A stretch of DNA of 64,000 bases from assembly GCA_002633025.1 (NCBI GenBank), contig NMRB01000427.1, forward strand, positions 244,952 to 308,951, given 5' to 3'. The stretch comes from Notospermus geniculatus. Lineage: Eukaryota; Nemertea; Pilidiophora; Heteronemertea; Lineidae. Shown here piece after piece: positions 61,501 through 64,000 of this stretch. The notes beneath the pieces are model-generated. The model saw only the letters and a program-made list of their open reading frames with translations. It did not search any database and had not been told where the DNA came from. The position numbers were made by a program, and so were the translations under genes. Each line of letters opens with the position of its first letter. Within the stretch, counting starts at the first letter, position 1.

Positions 61501-63923
61501 CAGGAGAGGATACAACAGTTGGAAGCCGGCGAAGATTGCCCCGTCGATGTGCTGACGCTGGCTATTAAAGCTGCTGGTAAGGTCCATTTTCTCGGCCAAA
61601 ATAATGTACGGCGTCGTTCATTTGGAAAATGACAAACATATGGAGACCTCAGCACGATTATAACAAGGGGAGGGGAAACAAGATACTTTGCCCATTGTTG
61701 GGGGGAAATCTGCACGAAAACGTGATTTTTCTACCTCGAAGAGGGCAAAAACCCCTTGACACGGTGCACTCCCCAATCTGCAAGTGGTTCTTACGTGAGA
61801 GGTGGATTAGAGTGCACGAGACTATTCTGACCGCCGAATTTGGGGGCAAAAAACTCACGGATTATCACAAGGGACGTGGTTACAAAAGTTTGATTAAATA
61901 ATTTCGATCTTGAGCGTCTTGAGTGCTCCTGCCTGGGCTTGACATGTACTTACAGACGCATTATAGATATAAATCTCTTTGTATTTTGGTCTTGATGTTA
62001 TTTCAAGATTGATATTGTTTATATAGTAGTCCACTTATGAGTTATCGTATCATTGTCTCGGGTCATGATGAAATTCGCCAAGTACTTTTACATATATTTG
62101 ACTAATACAAACTTATAAGAAGTTCAGTTCATACGGATCAAGGGCACTCTATTGTCTAATAGTTTACTTTATCCATCGAATGTACTTTTGAAAAAAATAT
62201 AGTTCAAATCGTCTAAATTCCATTTTAATGAATGCGGCACCCAAAATTGCCCTACCTAAAATGTTAAAATTATAGATAACCTCGTAGTTTTCCATGAGGT
62301 TGCACTGAGGCAGACATCATTTATAGGCCATAATTCTTTTTTTTAACAGAAACTGACAAAGGATTTGACCTTGAATCGTTGCTGGATGACTTTGTAACAT
62401 TTTTCATTGCAGGTAAGTGTTTTTCATAATGCATTGGGCGAATGAAAGAATATTGAACACAGATTAACGATTTGTGTGTTCCCACGCCGCAATTTTCTGA
62501 GCTGTATTCCACGCGGATTGAAAATTTAGAACTCATCAAACAGATATGATAGTCAGATGATATATTATAGTACTGACATTCCTTTGAAAAGCTGACCCAG
62601 CTTATGCTAAATAGAAACGACAACCTTTAGTACGTATTTTTACCCATTTGTAAAATATCAAGAAAACAGAGAATGTCGGCTGTTGTGTGGATTTAAAGGT
62701 TACTCAAGTCCATTTTAAGCATAAAAATATCTTAAAAAGGGTACCGTATGGCATCTACTTAGAGAAGAAAAATCAATGCTGCGCAGTCTATCTAAGTTGA
62801 AACAGTGCACTTTCCTTTTTATCACCCATTTCTCATACGTTCGTGTTTTTTTTGCTGCGCAGGACAAGAAACAACCGCCATAACCCTCTCCTTTACTGTG
62901 ATGGAGCTTGGACGTCATCCAGGCATACTTGAAAGGTACATGTATATGCGCGCTTAGATTTTGACGGCCGGTGTAAGGTTTTACAGTGTTCCCCATCTGT
63001 GGGTGTTCCCCTCCTATTGTCTGACGGAATAAGCTGCGACTTGACAACAAAGGGCACACCGAGAAACGTGTCGATCTGTCAGAGTTTCCTACTAATGAGG
63101 GGACAAACTGACACAGAAACACTGGCATACCGGTATGTCACACCTGTTTCAGGGCATTGTAGGGAGCGATGGGGATCATAAATGGCCTGAGTTTTTTTTT
63201 ATAATGCCGTTAAAGCGGTCCTCATGCTGTGACTTTCGTCGTTTCAGACTTAGAGAGGAAGTCAACAAAACAATTGGTGACAAGGAAGTAATCATGTACG
63301 AAGATGTGTCAAAACTAGAATACATGAACATGGTGCTGAGGGAGAGCCTGCGCTTGTATCCGCCGTCACCGATGACGTTCCGTAAAACATTGGGGACACA
63401 AGAGATTGGCGGCCACACCATGCCTGCTGGGACGACAGTTTTGGTGTGTATCGTATACAACAATTTTTCAACTCCTGGCTCTTTTTGTTGCGTTACAGCC
63501 TAGCTTGTTGCAAGATTTCGCGAATTACAAGTCGAAAGAACTCAGAAATGTGCGTTGAAGATACTTGATTGTTTCTTTTCCAGTTAAGTACCTACATCAG
63601 CTCAAGGTTAGACCGGTTCTTTCCAGACCACGCAACTTTCGACCCCGAACGGTTCAACCCAACCTCGGGGAAAAGGTGAGACTGATCTTCTTCGTTTCGT
63701 CAACATCTAACCAAATATACCAGCTGTCAGTCAGAGTAAATGCTACTGTTGAGATCATGTGTTGTTAAGTTAGTGCAACTAAAGAGTAGAGGGATCGTGC
63801 GATCCAAACTTCCGGAGACGTAAACGATGACTCGTATTTTCGTACTCTTGCAGACCTAGTCTCTACACTTGCTACCCGTTTTCAATCGGACATAGAAATT
63901 GTGTGGGACAGCAGTTCGCGCAA
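52545..63923 (+). CDS. CYP46A1: CYP46A1-like cytochrome P450 (3' end beyond window)
   Basis: Twelve in-phase exons: 52545-52753, 55235-55312, 55650-55731, 55990-56150, 57502-57640, 61054-61167, 61420-61576, 62350-62412, 62863-62935, 63248-63443, 63584-63675, 63854-63923. They encode 478 residues; the last 30-60 lie past the window. There is an N-terminal membrane anchor (FLVFILITVSSCSVIYLIFL), then a proline hinge (RYAHIPSPKR) and FILGHLP as in CYP46. Other motifs are FGERFLGNGL with WAHRR (helix C), the I-helix AGQETT (334-339), ExxR (ESLR, 391-394), FDPERFNP and the haem loop FSIGHRNCVG with Cys471. Vertebrate CYP46A1 is the ER-bound cholesterol 24-hydroxylase. Substrate here is inferred only from similarity, and a broader CYP46-clan paralogue is possible. 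Confidence 0.9.
55867..55940. repeat. 74-bp hairpin in P450 intron 3
   Basis: Arms GACTGGCCCTCTGTCCTCGA and complement, about 32 bp each with two or three mismatches, around ATACGTAT. It lies 50 bases before exon 4. ATGACGGATAG occurs on both sides (about 55857 and 55944) and may be a direct flank repeat. Confidence 0.8.
56435..56679. mobile_element. Harbinger-like MITE in P450 intron 4
   Basis: 245 bp with inverted ends AGCATGGCGCACACGAGCGA and its complement, flanked by TTA on both sides (56432-56434 and 56680-56682). A 3-bp TTA duplication is characteristic of PIF/Harbinger elements. No transposase is present. The CGCACACGAG core resembles the ends of the element at 50671-50926, so the two may be related. 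Confidence 0.85.
56807..57409. mobile_element. Inverted-end repeat, AT-rich core, in P450 intron 4
   Basis: The ends read TTTTTTTATACCTTGGTCCT and the complement AGGACCAAGGTATAAAAAAA, about 24 bp. The roughly 600-bp interior alternates AATAAAATTTTATTTTTAT stretches with CCGCCCTCC words several times. Open frames over it (56640-57034) are low complexity. Confidence 0.7.
57686..57802. mobile_element. Foldback element in P450 intron 5
   Basis: 117 bp with arms GGCCAATTCATACTTCGTCA and near-complement TGAGGAAGTATGAATTGGCC around an AT-rich middle. It starts 46 bases after exon 5, so it would form a hairpin early in the intron. Confidence 0.8.
57803..59182. other. Part of long P450 intron 5, no further gene seen
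   Basis: The intron between exons 5 and 6 is about 3.4 kb (57641-61053). I found no extra exon in it. Short open frames near 58016-58300 have no recognised domain. Confidence 0.4.
59183..59317. mobile_element. Foldback MITE, family B, copy 2
   Basis: Ends TAGGGAGTTTTC and GAAAACTCCCTA, with inner arms CCCCCGAAACGCCAACGCG and complement. This 135-bp copy is more complete than the one at 48498-48745 and shares the GCCCCCGAAACGCCAACG core. It lies in P450 intron 5, just after a poly-G tract (about 59130-59153). Confidence 0.9.
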
Positions 63924-64000
63924 GTAAGTTAATACGTTTTCCAAGAGGACAAAATGCTTTCCGTTCACCCGTAGTGGGGCTCAATCGTGACCCCCCCCCC

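Noticed and set aside
63986-64000. Terminal poly-C run
   Set aside because: Simple low-complexity sequence at the window edge, no feature inferred.

Overview
The window is animal nuclear DNA. It holds long multi-exon genes with GT/AG introns, dense small repeats and no bacterial-type operons. Frequent TAGGCC, ACATGTA and ACCGGT words and compact introns suggest an invertebrate deuterostome, most like a sea urchin or relative. This is an impression from composition and repeat style, not a proven identification. Four single-N joins (3515, 4090, 29800, 32507) and one 422-base gap (42249-42670) show a draft assembly. Several joins are flanked by near-identical copies, as expected when two haplotypes are placed one after the other.

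Layout. (1) 1-1046, +: the last two coding exons of an unrecognised protein with a very lysine-rich tail. (2) 1079-4300: repeats, including a transposon with 95-bp inverted ends and a second, apparently empty, copy of its target locus. (3) 4331-12705, +: a complete 23-exon DHX57 RNA helicase gene (1330 aa). (4) 12706-32700: mostly non-coding, with foldback elements, a tRNA-derived SINE, a minus-strand zone of recurring acceptor-like modules and a candidate uncharacterised membrane protein, and a duplicated block around 29-30 kb. (5) 32751-40510, -: SPATA7, with conserved ciliary-protein motifs and an unusually long serine-rich C-terminal tail. (6) 42880-45517, +: the C-terminal part of MBIP, an ATAC-complex subunit, divergent from SPATA7; its 5' exons are not seen and may lie in the gap. 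(7) 45518-52500: repeats and foldback elements. (8) 52545-63923, + and running off the end: a CYP46A1-like cytochrome P450, 12 exons visible, with membrane anchor, I-helix, ExxR and haem-cysteine motifs.

The four recognised genes do not form a pathway: RNA helicase, ciliary transition-zone protein, chromatin acetyltransferase subunit and sterol hydroxylase. From general knowledge, the human counterparts of SPATA7, MBIP and CYP46A1 all map to chromosome 14, so their close spacing here may reflect an ancient linkage group. No CRISPR array, rRNA gene or convincing functional tRNA gene was seen.
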